DNA of 64,000 bases, from positions 55,626 through 119,625 of the forward strand of contig JAQVPJ010000005.1 of NCBI GenBank assembly GCA_028702135.1, given 5' to 3'. Both the position numbers and the translations under genes were made by a program. The notes below the pieces were generated by a model, which made no database searches, was not told the DNA's origin, and worked only from the letters and a program-made list of their open reading frames with translations. The first letter of the stretch is position 1; every line of letters begins with the position of its first letter. Origin of the DNA: Eubacteriales bacterium. GTDB taxonomy: Bacteria > Bacillota > Clostridia > Oscillospirales > CAG-382. Of the stretch, positions 38,095-47,927 are shown piece by piece.

Positions 38095-41000
38095 TTAACC
38101 TTTCAAGAGGAGATCGCCTTTACGGGATTTTCTGCTTTTCTGCTCCAGTGCGCCCAAAAGACTGCGTAATCGGATATTTACCGCACCGAGATTTGTTATT
38201 TCATCTATTTTTATCTGAGTATAGAGTTTTCCGCCTCTTTCTAAAATAGAACGCACTTCGTCGGTTGTAATAGCATCTATTCCGCAGCCGAAGGAAACGA
38301 GCTGAACAAGCTCCGTGTCGGCGTGCTCCGTCGCATACTTTGCGGCGTTATAAAGACGTGCGTGATATGTCCATTGATTTATTACATCAACCTGTGCAGG
38401 GGTGGTCAGCGAAGCGACGCTGTCCTCGCTTACAACAACAAAACCCAGTGCCGAGGCGAGCTTGTCGATACCGTGACCTATCTCGGGGTCGATATGATAC
38501 GGGCGGCTTGCAAGTATCATAACACGCCTGGAATTCTTACGCGCGTATTCGATTGCGTCAAGACCTTTAGCACGTATATCCTGCATCCATTTGTCATACG
38601 CGACGTAACCCGCATCAACCGCTCTGCGTATTTCCGTTAATTTTATGCCGTAATCGTCGAAAAAGCATTTATATAACCCTTTCGCAAGCTCTTTCGGCTT
38701 ATTGATAAAAAGGTAGGGATATAAAAATTTTGTTTTTTTAAGCGAATCCATATTTCCAGCCAGCAACTCGGAGTAATAGGCGACTACGGGACAGTTATAG
38801 TGGTTGCTCCCTGTTTTTTCGTCAAAGTTGTAGGTAAGGCAGGGATAAAAAATAACATCGACTTCCCGCTCAATAAGCTCCTCGATATGACCGTGCATGA
38901 TTTTAGCAGGGTAGCAGGCAGTATCGGAGGGAATGCTGTACTGCCCCTTTGAGTAAAGTTTTCTGCTTGAGAATCCTGACAGCACCACTTCAAATCCGAG
39001 CTTTGAGAAAATCTCCGTCCAAAACGGTGCCATCTCATACATTCCGAGAGCAAGCGGGATACCGATTCTTCCGCGTTTGCCTGATATATGTGAAAGACCG
39101 GCAATTTTTTCACGCTTATAATGAAAAAGGTTGGGCAATACCTCGCTGCTGACCGCATCCCCGTTGCCCGCACCTCGTTCGCACTTATATCCCGATACAT
39201 ACCGCTCACCGTTTTGGAAGCTGTTTATGGTAAGGAAACATCGGTTTGTACAACCGTTGCAGTTGACGGATTTTGAAGTATGCGTAAACCGATTCAATTC
39301 ATCCGGGGTTAATATAGACGACTGCGGCAGATTGAGCGAACGGGCGTGCAGAGCCGCACCGAAAGCACCCATAAGCTCCGCTATCTGCGGACGGATAACA
39401 TTATGCCCTATCTCAAGCTCAAAGCTCCTGAGCACCGAATCGTTAAGGAATGTCCCGCCCTGAGTTACGATGTTCTCCCCCAAATCCGATGCAGAGTTGG
39501 CACGGATTACCTTATATATTGCGTTCTTTACCACGCTTACGGAAAGTCCTGCCGAGATGTCCTCCACGGTTGCTCCGTCCTTTTGCGCCTGCTTGACGGA
39601 CGAGTTCATAAAAACTGTGCAGCGCGAGCCGAGATCGACGGGAGATTTTGCGAAAAGACCGAGCTTTGCAAAGTCCTCGACATTATGTCCCATCGAGTGC
39701 GCGAAGGTTTCTATAAACGAGCCGCAGCCCGAGGAGCATGCTTCGTTAAGCATGATGCTGTCAATAGCATCGCCTCTTATCTTAAAGCACTTTATATCCT
39801 GACCACCGATGTCGAGAATAAAATCAACTTCAGGATTAAAATGCCTTGTTGCGTTAAAATGCGCCATGGTCTCTACTATGCCGGTGTCTATATGAAAAGC
39901 ATGCTTTATCAGTTCCTCGCCGTAGCCTGTAACCGCACTTCCCATGATTTTGATTTTATTACCGCATATATTATATAATTTATGAAGCTGCTCCCTGATA
40001 ATCTCCAAGGGATTGCCCTTGTTTGAGTCATAATACGAAAATAAAATTCTTTTGTCCGCACTCATAAGCACCAGCTTTGTAGTGGTCGAGCCGCAGTCGA
40101 TACCAAGATAAGCATCCCCGTCGTAATTATTCGGGTCAATGGTTTCTAAGGAAGCCTTTGAATGACGTGTTTTAAATTCCTCATATTCGGAATTGTTGTT
40201 AAATAGCGGTCGAAGGCGGGAGGTTTGTGTTGTTTCCGATGTGGCGTCTTCAAGGATATTGCATAGCTGTTCGTATGTATATTCTCCTTGTTGCTTTGCT
40301 GTATATATACATGCTCCTATAGCTACCGCAAAACGTGCGTATTCGGGGAAAACAGCGTTCTCTTTGCCAAGCTTCAGCATCTCGACAAATGCCTGACGCA
40401 GTCCCAAACAATAATACAGAGGTCCGCCGAGAAACATAACTTTTCCTTTGATCCTTCTGCCCTGAGCAAGCCCCGCAATCGTTTGGTTTACCACCGCCGC
40501 GTATATGCTTGCGGCAATATCCTCCTTGCTTGCGCCCTGATTAAGAAGCGGCTGAATGTCAGATTTTGCAAAAACGCCGCAGCGTGATGCGATGGGATAG
40601 ATCCTTTTATGGTTCAGACTAAGACGATCCATCTCCTCGTTAGTGATGTTCATAAGAGAAGCCATCTGGTCGATAAACGCTCCGGTGCCGCCGGCGCAGG
40701 ACCCGTTCATACGCTCCTCTATACTGCCTTCGAAAAAAATAACCTTAGCGTCCTCACCGCCAAGTTCAATCGCAACGCTTGTGTCGGGAGCAAGTCTTTT
40801 CACGGTTTCGCCGGTGGCAAAGACCTCCTGAACAAAGGGGATACCTGTAGCCCTCGCAAGTCCGAGACCCGCCGAACCTGAAATGGCGACTTTCAGATTG
40901 CGTCCTCTTAAAAATGATTCGGCTTTTTTTACAAGGTCGAGTGTTTTTTGGCGAACCTGAAGAAGGTGCCTTTCATAGCTGCAGAAAATCACCTCGTCGT

Positions 41001-41100
41001 TTTCGATAAGCACGAGCTTTGTTGTCGTCGAGCCTATATCGATTCCCAATATTATATTATTCTGCGCCGAATCGCTTATGCCATTTATTTTTAAATACAT
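38095..41100 (-). CDS. Acyl-CoA dehydratase activase with two ASKHA (BadF/BcrA/HgdC-like) domains
   Basis: 'ILGIDIGSTTTKLVLI' and 'YLGIDCGSTTTKLVLM'; 'NGSCAGGTGAFIDQMA', 'NEACSSGCGSFIETFA'. Confidence 0.9.
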   Translation of the reverse strand: MYLKINGISDSAQNNIILGIDIGSTTTKLVLIENDEVIFCSYERHLLQVRQKTLDLVKKAESFLRGRNLKVAISGSAGLGLARATGIPFVQEVFATGETVKRLAPDTSVAIELGGEDAKVIFFEGSIEERMNGSCAGGTGAFIDQMASLMNITNEEMDRLSLNHKRIYPIASRCGVFAKSDIQPLLNQGASKEDIAASIYAAVVNQTIAGLAQGRRIKGKVMFLGGPLYYCLGLRQAFVEMLKLGKENAVFPEYARFAVAIGACIYTAKQQGEYTYEQLCNILEDATSETTQTSRLRPLFNNNSEYEEFKTRHSKASLETIDPNNYDGDAYLGIDCGSTTTKLVLMSADKRILFSYYDSNKGNPLEIIREQLHKLYNICGNKIKIMGSAVTGYGEELIKHAFHIDTGIVETMAHFNATRHFNPEVDFILDIGGQDIKCFKIRGDAIDSIMLNEACSSGCGSFIETFAHSMGHNVEDFAKLGLFAKSPVDLGSRCTVFMNSSVKQAQKDGATVEDISAGLSVSVVKNAIYKVIRANSASDLGENIVTQGGTFLNDSVLRSFELEIGHNVIRPQIAELMGAFGAALHARSLNLPQSSILTPDELNRFTHTSKSVNCNGCTNRCFLTINSFQNGERYVSGYKCERGAGNGDAVSSEVLPNLFHYKREKIAGLSHISGKRGRIGIPLALGMYEMAPFWTEIFSKLGFEVVLSGFSSRKLYSKGQYSIPSDTACYPAKIMHGHIEELIEREVDVIFYPCLTYNFDEKTGSNHYNCPVVAYYSELLAGNMDSLKKTKFLYPYLFINKPKELAKGLYKCFFDDYGIKLTEIRRAVDAGYVAYDKWMQDIRAKGLDAIEYARKNSRRVMILASRPYHIDPEIGHGIDKLASALGFVVVSEDSVASLTTPAQVDVINQWTYHARLYNAAKYATEHADTELVQLVSFGCGIDAITTDEVRSILERGGKLYTQIKIDEITNLGAVNIRLRSLLGALEQKSRKSRKGDLLLKG

Positions 41101-41364
41101 GCTGAAATATCCTTGAATGTGCTTTATTGTGTTGATTATTTATTCTAACAAAAATATACGTTAAAGTCAAACATAATATGAAATTATTTCTTTATCAAAA
41201 AGAGATATTATATACATATAACGTGATATGCTGAGATTTATGATTTGCCGGAAGCACGCTTTCTCTTATTTTTTTACAATAAATGCACCTACATGCGATA
41301 GCGGCATAAAATAGTATTGATAATACTCACCGAAGTATTTAATCACATTAAGGAGGACTTTTTA

Positions 41365-42225
41365 ATGGTTGAAAGAAACGGTCCGCTCGGCGGGCTTTGC
41401 GGTAAACCGGAACAGTTTTGCTGTGTCAGCGTCAACAAGATATTTGATTCTGCAAGAGATAAAGACTGTTTGGAGGATGTACGCGTTCATCTTTGCGACC
41501 ATGCGCAAGAGGTTATAGACAGAGCAAGTGCTGTTAGATGTAAAAATGTTGAGGTAATCAACACTAACATAAGCATCGAAACGGTACCCTTCAACAGAGG
41601 CTACTATCATGTAACAATTAGATATTTCTTCTGCGTAACCCTTGAATGCTGCGTTAGCAACGGTAGAACACAGGAAGTTCAGGGACTTTGCGTCTTTGAT
41701 AAAAAAATAATTCTGTTCGGAAGCGAAAAGAATGTTGCCATTTTCAAATCTGATCCCACAGAGGACGGTTTCTGTATGCGCCCCAAGGATCTTAAATGCG
41801 ACAGAGATCCCACTCTGCCGACAGTGGTTGTTGAGGTTGCGGAGCCGATCGCACTCGATACAAAGCTGGTCGAGAGATGCAAGCCATTCGGTAACTGCTG
41901 CATTAATCCCGAGGCCATTCCCGATGTAGTGCGTGCACGTTTCGGCGGTGATTTTGTCGACAATATCGGTGCAAATACTTGTTATGTCACAATAGGCGTC
42001 TTTACGGTAATCCGTATGGAACGCGAGGTTCAGTTAATACTTCCAGCTTGCCACTTCTGCCTGCCCGAAAGAGAGAGCAGACAAAACGAAAACACGGATC
42101 CCTGCTCGGTTTTCGGAAAAATGAATTTCCCGCTCGCCGAGTTCTTCCCGTTCGCGGAGGAGCCTGCTTCACAATGCAGAAACGAAAGAAACGACCGCAA
42201 TGACAACAGGGGCGGCTGTAAATAA
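41365..42225 (+). CDS. Cys-rich protein, possible spore-associated or coat protein
   Basis: ATG 41365 after AGGAGG; numerous Cys, no TM or signal peptide; no family recognised with certainty. Confidence 0.55.
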   Translation: MVERNGPLGGLCGKPEQFCCVSVNKIFDSARDKDCLEDVRVHLCDHAQEVIDRASAVRCKNVEVINTNISIETVPFNRGYYHVTIRYFFCVTLECCVSNGRTQEVQGLCVFDKKIILFGSEKNVAIFKSDPTEDGFCMRPKDLKCDRDPTLPTVVVEVAEPIALDTKLVERCKPFGNCCINPEAIPDVVRARFGGDFVDNIGANTCYVTIGVFTVIRMEREVQLILPACHFCLPERESRQNENTDPCSVFGKMNFPLAEFFPFAEEPASQCRNERNDRNDNRGGCK

Positions 42226-42310
42226 CGGTTTGGTGAACATATTTTCGTAAAAAAAATCGTGCTGAAACGGCACGATTTTTTATTGCTGTGTTCGATTGAT
42301 TATACCAACG

Positions 42311-43384
42311 CTATATTATCTCAAGCGCGTTTGTATCCGGTAGAATCGGAAACGGCTCGGAAGACAGTGTTTGATACCAGTATGCGATCGATGAAATATC
42401 ATCCTGCAAGGGAAGGTATCTGCCCTCGCTACGCCATCCGAGGTCCTGTATTGTTACCTTTAAATCGCTGCAGAAGTATATCGGATCGGTTATATGCCAG
42501 CGATACATCGAAAACCTCTGGTTTGCTTTATAGCAGCCATCCTGCTTTGATGCCTGAAAGCCCGTGTAGGGTGAACAAAAATCGACATACCTGTTTCCGA
42601 CGTCGAAGTCAAAAGCACCGCAGAAGTAATCCTCCGTGCCGGTACCGCATATCGTCGGAAATTCCTTGTCGCCGTCAAGGTAAAATTTTATTTCCCCCTC
42701 GCCCCACCAGCCGTTGTTGTTAACGCCCCAGTACATATATGTTCCGACATACTGTCCTCTGCCCTTGACTCCATCGAGTATGGTATAGACATCCATATAT
42801 TTTACCGGGTTTACGCGGCGGAACTGAGCATGAAAATATGCGCTGTTTTCGGGTATTTCCGTAAGTACATAATCTATCTGATAAAAAAGCGGAAACTCAT
42901 AAGACCAGAGGTTTTGAACTGTAATACGGCAACGCTTGAAAAACGGCATCTCCCAGTAGCAGTTAAAGCCGCGTCTGGGGTTTACGCATACCGCGAGCGA
43001 GGTCAGAGTATTATGCGTCGATGTATCTGCAGATGCAAAGAAGTCCCCGAGCGGACATTCCACAGAAGGATAATCATTATCATCCCAGTAAATACGCAGA
43101 ATAATTAGCCTCGGACGGGGTGAACCCTCGGTCATCCAGATATGCTTTATCGCACCCGGACCTTCAATATCCGCGATAGTATGCTCCTCACCCGGCTTTA
43201 AGTGAATGGCGGGAGAAATCTTCCAGCCTTTTCCGAGCTCACGCGCAGCGTTTGCACCGAACCCCTCGGTCGCCTTGCCCCCTCCGCCCTTTTCTCCTGT
43301 AAAATTCTCCGCAGAAATCGAGCGTGACTTCGCATCTGAAAGCTTTGTAATATCCGATAAGCCTGAACAAATACCGTTGAACAT
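42311..43384 (-). CDS. DUF2961 / GH172-type glycoside hydrolase
   Basis: 'IEGPGAIKHIWMTEGSPRPRLIILRIYWDDNDYPSVECPLGDFFA', 'DKEFPTICGTGTEDYFCGAFDF'. Confidence 0.88.
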   Translation of the reverse strand: MFNGICSGLSDITKLSDAKSRSISAENFTGEKGGGGKATEGFGANAARELGKGWKISPAIHLKPGEEHTIADIEGPGAIKHIWMTEGSPRPRLIILRIYWDDNDYPSVECPLGDFFASADTSTHNTLTSLAVCVNPRRGFNCYWEMPFFKRCRITVQNLWSYEFPLFYQIDYVLTEIPENSAYFHAQFRRVNPVKYMDVYTILDGVKGRGQYVGTYMYWGVNNNGWWGEGEIKFYLDGDKEFPTICGTGTEDYFCGAFDFDVGNRYVDFCSPYTGFQASKQDGCYKANQRFSMYRWHITDPIYFCSDLKVTIQDLGWRSEGRYLPLQDDISSIAYWYQTLSSEPFPILPDTNALEII

Positions 43385-43409
43385 AATAAACTCCATATTT
43401 TTATTTTTT

Positions 43410-43532
43410 TCAGATAAATCTGGATGTAAGTATCTTAAACTCCGGTCTTGTTATATACGAACTGTAAATAACTTTACCATTGTTATCAAAAACATAACCT
43501 GCCGCTGCAACTATATGTGTGGGCATCTTCAT
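43410..43532 (-). pseudogene. Truncated NUDIX hydrolase N-terminus
   Basis: MKMPTHIVAAAGYVFDNNGKVIYSSYITRPEFKILTSRFI*: NUDIX-like N-terminus ending before any Nudix box. Confidence 0.5.
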
Positions 43533-43552
43533 ATATATTTTCCTCTTTGTTT

Positions 43553-43882
43553 TTACACAATATGCACTTCAAAGGGCTTGCCTATTTGCTGCGCGTATTT
43601 TACAGTAAAGTTCGTGCCGCCGGATACACCGTCCCAAATCGCTATCACAATATCCGCGGTGTCTACAATCAGCTTGTTACGGTAAAGCGGTGCGCTTTTT
43701 CCGTATCTTCCGTAATCGGGGAAAATTATCTGTTTTTTTATATGCTTGCGATCTGCGTAACGCTCCGCAATCGTATCAACACCGACCGCGCCGCCGGTTA
43801 TAAGCATGGTTATTCCCTTAGGTATATACTGTTCTATATTTATATCAGTAATTGACCTTGAACCGACAACAGCTACTTTCAT
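43553..43882 (-). CDS. SLOG/DUF2493-like protein
   Basis: 'MKVAVVGSRSITDINIEQYIPKGITMLITGGAVGVDTIAERYA'. Confidence 0.75.
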   Translation of the reverse strand: MKVAVVGSRSITDINIEQYIPKGITMLITGGAVGVDTIAERYADRKHIKKQIIFPDYGRYGKSAPLYRNKLIVDTADIVIAIWDGVSGGTNFTVKYAQQIGKPFEVHIV

Positions 43883-44331
43883 TTATATAAACTCCGAATC
43901 TTTTGACAGATTGAATAGAAGAAACATCGGGGTATCGCCGTTTTTACACATATGGCCGCATAAAGTCTGTGCCTTGCGCTGTCTGTCTTTATCCTCCTGC
44001 TTTTATGTGTATACTCGCTGACTAAGCCGATGACATTATCATCGGTGACGCAACGCTCCTTTAAGGTTTGATTATCCCCTCTGCATATATAACCGTTCCT
44101 TGTAACCTTAATTATCCTGTGAAGAACAAATCTGCAGTCATCACGCCTGTAAAAAGCAATGTCATATTTTTGCATCCGATGTGCGGGTTTAATGATTTTT
44201 ACAGTATCCACACCGCCCGTCAACGTCGGCTTCATGCTTGTTCCCTTTACAGTAAAGCTCATACTGCCGCCGCTTTTTAACTGCCGGTCAATTAGCGGAT
44301 ACAGCTCGGTGAGCGTATATAACCTACTCAA
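43879..44331 (-). CDS. S24/S26-family (ER-type Ser-His) signal-peptidase-like protein
   Basis: 'TVKGTSMKPTL', 'KYDIAFYRRDDCRFVLHRIIKVTRNGYICRGDNQ'. Confidence 0.8.
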   Translation of the reverse strand: MSRLYTLTELYPLIDRQLKSGGSMSFTVKGTSMKPTLTGGVDTVKIIKPAHRMQKYDIAFYRRDDCRFVLHRIIKVTRNGYICRGDNQTLKERCVTDDNVIGLVSEYTHKSRRIKTDSARHRLYAAICVKTAIPRCFFYSICQKIRSLYK

Positions 44332-44593
44332 TTACTCCTGCTTCCTTTAAGCTGTCAACGAAAGACAAAGCATCTTTTTCCGCTTCCGTGTAATCTATTT
44401 CATATTCTGAGACCAACGCTTCGGTAAGTTGCCGCATCTCGGCACCCTTCTCCAAAACTTGCCATAAAACAACGGCGGTTTCGTTAAGCTTTATGATTCC
44501 GTTGAAGTCCAGGCAGCCGGTTGTATCGACAACAACAAAACAACCTGCGACCTCCTTTAGAATATACCCTTTTTTTATCGTCATAAAGCACAT
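44324..44593 (-). CDS. PqqD-like peptide-binding (RRE-type) protein
   Basis: 'KKGYILKEVAGCFVVVDTTGCLDFNGIIKLNETAVVLWQVLEKGAEMRQLTEALVSEYEIDYTEAEKDALSFVDSLKEAGVI'. Confidence 0.85.
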   Translation of the reverse strand: MCFMTIKKGYILKEVAGCFVVVDTTGCLDFNGIIKLNETAVVLWQVLEKGAEMRQLTEALVSEYEIDYTEAEKDALSFVDSLKEAGVIE

Positions 44594-45267
44594 CAGCCTT
44601 TCATCCCGTTGTATGAGCATTCAACCGCTTCCATGCTCATATCGCAGTGCAGCTTATAAATGGGTGTGCAACATAGCAGTCTGTCAAGCAGCGTCATCAA
44701 CATAACCGCTTTATCAGAGGGACGGAGCGTATTCGACAGCATAAGGGGTAGGGCTTCTTCCGCGCAGAGCCGCCTGATGACGTTCTTAATGCCTGGTTTT
44801 ATAAATGCAATCGCTCCGAGAGGGACTATCTCGTTTCTGCTGTTGTTTGTTTTTCCGCTCCACGGAGTACCGCAGACCATAAAACGGTTGTTTATCAGAC
44901 GTAATGCGGGCTTGTCGTCATTTAATATATACGCTCTTTTGCCAAAGTATTCTAACCACAATGAGGTATGAGTGGATTTCCCCACACCGCTTTTTGCAGA
45001 AAACAGATAAGCACGACCGTCTAAAACTACGGCGGAAGCGTGCAATACCATACCTCCGAAATCGAGCAGCTTCCTGTAAAACTCCGCACCGGTATAGATG
45101 TACTCGTTACTGTCGTCGGAAATCTCCCGTATACTATCTGAAGAAACGGAGATTATTATATCGGCTTTGCGCTCGGTTTTTAACTCATATGGCCGGGATT
45201 GTATCGAGAGAGTTTTTTCCTTCGGCTGCATTGCTACCACAAGGGAGGCTACCGAATATTTTTTCAT
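44593..45267 (-). CDS. HPr-kinase-like (HprK superfamily) ATPase/kinase
   Basis: 'GGMVLHASAVVLDGRAYLFSAKSGVGKSTHTSLW' P-loop, 'ILNDDKPALRLINNRFMVCGTPWSGK'; TGATG overlap with the PqqD gene. Confidence 0.8.
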   Translation of the reverse strand: MKKYSVASLVVAMQPKEKTLSIQSRPYELKTERKADIIISVSSDSIREISDDSNEYIYTGAEFYRKLLDFGGMVLHASAVVLDGRAYLFSAKSGVGKSTHTSLWLEYFGKRAYILNDDKPALRLINNRFMVCGTPWSGKTNNSRNEIVPLGAIAFIKPGIKNVIRRLCAEEALPLMLSNTLRPSDKAVMLMTLLDRLLCCTPIYKLHCDMSMEAVECSYNGMKG

Positions 45268-45419
45268 CTTCGATTTTTATCCTTTTTGTTAACATTGTTA
45301 TATCATTATATCCCGAGCAGGTATTTTTGTCAACCGTAATAAAATTATTTAGTTTTAAAATGTTGCTTTATATCCTGGTTTTTGTTATACTTGTTTGGAA
45401 AAGGATGTGGATAATTTAT

Positions 45420-46637
45420 ATGAAATATATAGTCTTAATCGGAGACGGGATGGCAGACGTTCCTTTAAGAGAGCTCGGAGGTAAAACTCCGCTGCAGGCA
45501 GCCGAAAAACCCGGCATGAATAATTTGGCGCAGTATGGTATTAACGGTATGGTGTCTACGGTGCCTGAGGATATGACGCCAGAGAGCGATACTGCCAACC
45601 TGGCTCTGATGGGCTATGACCCCAAGGTGTATTCCAGGGGACGCTCGCCGCTTGAAGCGTTGAGCATGGGTATAGATATGCAGCCGGAGGATACGGCGAT
45701 TCGTGCAAATATCGTCGCTCTGTCAGATGACGGTCTCCCATATGAGCAAAAAATAATGCTCGACCATTCGGCCGATGAGATACCCACTGAAGAAGCGAGG
45801 GTGCTTATAGAGGCCCTTAATAACAGATTCGGAAATGAAAATCTCCATTTTTATACGGGGGTGAGTTACCGTCATTGCCTTATCTGGAAGGACTGCCCTG
45901 ATTTTACCGATTTTACGCGGCCGCATGACATTCTTGGTAAAAGGATTACCGAATATCTGCCATCAAAGCCCGAGAGCGTACCTATGAGAAGGCTTATGTC
46001 CGAATCCTTCGACCTTTTGAACAATCATCCTGTAAATAAAAACAGAGCTGCAAGAGGCCTTAAAAAAGCGAATTCACTTTGGTTATGGAGTCCGGGGAAA
46101 AAACCTTCCTTACCTTCTTTTAAAGAAAAAACCGGTCTGAACGCCTCGGTGGTCTGCGCGGTCGACCTTATAAAGGGAATAGGTCTCTGCGCGGGTATGA
46201 GAGCGCCGTTTATCGAGGGAGCGACCGGAAACCTTAACACAAACTATAAGGGAAAGCTTGAAACAGCTATACGAGAGCTGGAAAGCGGTGCTGATTTGGT
46301 TTATATCCACATTGAAGCTCCTGACGAGTGCGGTCACAGGGGAGAGATTGACAATAAGATCAAAGCGATTGAGCTTATCGATTCACAGGTGCTCGTCCCG
46401 CTTTTAAAATATATGGATTCGCACTTGCAGCCTTATAAAATATTGCTATTACCGGATCATCCGACACCGATATATGTGCGTACCCACACTATTGATCCCG
46501 TACCTTTTGTAGTCTATTCCTCAAATAACAAAAAGAGCAGCTTGATAAGTATTTATGACGAGCAGAGTGGTGTATGCGGCGGTGTTTATTTCGACAAAGG
46601 TGAGCTCCTTATGGACTACTTCATAAAGGAAACATAA
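45420..46637 (+). CDS. apgM: Cofactor-independent phosphoglycerate mutase, archaeal-type (aPGM)
   Basis: 'YIVLIGDGMADVPLRELGGKTPLQAAEKPGMNNLA', 'ESDTANLALMGYDP', 'LLLPDHPTPI'; start refined from the ORF-track 44904. Confidence 0.93.
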   Translation: MKYIVLIGDGMADVPLRELGGKTPLQAAEKPGMNNLAQYGINGMVSTVPEDMTPESDTANLALMGYDPKVYSRGRSPLEALSMGIDMQPEDTAIRANIVALSDDGLPYEQKIMLDHSADEIPTEEARVLIEALNNRFGNENLHFYTGVSYRHCLIWKDCPDFTDFTRPHDILGKRITEYLPSKPESVPMRRLMSESFDLLNNHPVNKNRAARGLKKANSLWLWSPGKKPSLPSFKEKTGLNASVVCAVDLIKGIGLCAGMRAPFIEGATGNLNTNYKGKLETAIRELESGADLVYIHIEAPDECGHRGEIDNKIKAIELIDSQVLVPLLKYMDSHLQPYKILLLPDHPTPIYVRTHTIDPVPFVVYSSNNKKSSLISIYDEQSGVCGGVYFDKGELLMDYFIKET

Positions 46638-46669
46638 ATCTTTGTATTGCGGAAAGGTGCAAATATAAT

Positions 46670-47212
46670 ATGAAAAAGCAGATAATAGGAGAGGGGAAGG
46701 TAGATTTTTCAACCTATCTTCGTTTTGCGGAGTTCCAGCTGTTTAAAAGCAAAAACCCGCAGCTTATTAAAAAATTGTTTTACGGGTCCGTTTCGGTCTT
46801 TGCCGTTTTGCTGATTTTATACGGGCTATTAAAGCAGAGCATGCAGATAATGTTTATCGGCGCATTAGCTGTAATATTACTGCTCATGTTCTCGTTTATG
46901 ACAAAAAGGCAGTTTAAAAAACAATGCCGGATGAACCATAACCTGCTGAATACGACCCAGAAATATGTGTTCGCACCTGAAGGGTTTATAATTGAGGTAA
47001 TGGGAGATTCAGGTGCCGAGAACAGAAAGGATATCTTCTATGAGGATATCTATATGGTCTATGAGGTTAAGGATGCTTTTTATCTCTATGAGGACAAAAA
47101 GCACGCTTATATAATCCCAAAAAACGCACTGCGAAAAGCAACTCCCATGCAGACGCGTGAGTTTTTAATGTCAAAGCTGGCCGATTACAAATATATTATC
47201 GTAAGACAGTAA
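46670..47212 (+). CDS. YcxB-like membrane protein
   Basis: Two TM helices followed by 'FAPEGFIIEVMGDSGAENRKDIFYEDIYMVYEVKDAFYLYEDKKHAYIIPKNAL'. Confidence 0.65.
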   Translation: MKKQIIGEGKVDFSTYLRFAEFQLFKSKNPQLIKKLFYGSVSVFAVLLILYGLLKQSMQIMFIGALAVILLLMFSFMTKRQFKKQCRMNHNLLNTTQKYVFAPEGFIIEVMGDSGAENRKDIFYEDIYMVYEVKDAFYLYEDKKHAYIIPKNALRKATPMQTREFLMSKLADYKYIIVRQ

Positions 47213-47498
47213 TATAAAAAAGAAAGGAAACGGAATAATAATCCATTTGGTTCAATGCGACGACAAGGAAAAAGTTTCGTAAAAAGATATCTTACGGCTC
47301 AAAAACAATGATTATCAGAGCAAAATGGACGAACTACTTATTTCAGATAGCATAGAGGATGTACTTGTAGGTACAAGCATTCTCTATAATTATAGTACAT
47401 TAAAATTTTGAGCTAAATAAAGCGCCCTCCGCAGAGTAACACCGCGGGGGCACTTCTTTTTATATGCGCTCTATAAGGAGCCACATATCAGAACAAAT

Positions 47499-47927
47499 TT
47501 ATTGCCTGATGCAAAGTTTGCATACTATACAACTGATAATCGCTATCAGACCAACCAGCATAAGCGCGAAAAAAAATGCCAATACCGCTACGAAAATAAT
47601 CACGGCGATAAGGGCGGGGATTATTATAATGGAAAGCAATATGATTGCGGATATAATAGTACCGATAATCCCTGCAAGCCAGCAAATCGCATTTTCGCAA
47701 AAGCAATTTTTCAGAATATCCGGGAAAGCCACCGCGCCCAGATACAAGCCGGTAATAAGAAAAATAAGATTCAGAACTGCTAAGCCGAAAACAACCCATA
47801 CTACTACTGTTATCAAAGGGATTAAACCTACAGCGAACAGGATTCCGACTAAAATACCGATAACGAGACTGATTATTAATCCGATGGAGCCGCACGCATT
47901 AAAGCCGCAACTATCATTACAGGACAT
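47499..47927 (-). CDS. Multi-TM membrane protein with Cys-containing termini
   Basis: 'MSCNDSCGFNACGSIGLIISLVIGILVGILFAVGL...CKLCIRQ'. Confidence 0.6.
   Translation of the reverse strand: MSCNDSCGFNACGSIGLIISLVIGILVGILFAVGLIPLITVVVWVVFGLAVLNLIFLITGLYLGAVAFPDILKNCFCENAICWLAGIIGTIISAIILLSIIIIPALIAVIIFVAVLAFFFALMLVGLIAIISCIVCKLCIRQ

Noticed and set aside
38323-41100. Numerous plus-strand ORFs opposite the activase gene (e.g. 39346..39978)
   Set aside because: Antisense to a long conserved coding frame; low-plausibility composition.
45406-45416. Single DnaA-box-like TGTGGATAA upstream of apgM
   Set aside because: An isolated 9-mer is expected by chance; only the 26.9-27.06 kb cluster was kept.
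44904-45419. N-terminal 172-aa extension of the phosphoglycerate mutase ORF
   Set aside because: Non-conserved sequence antisense to the HprK-like gene; the family start MKYIVLIGDGMADVPL begins at 45420.
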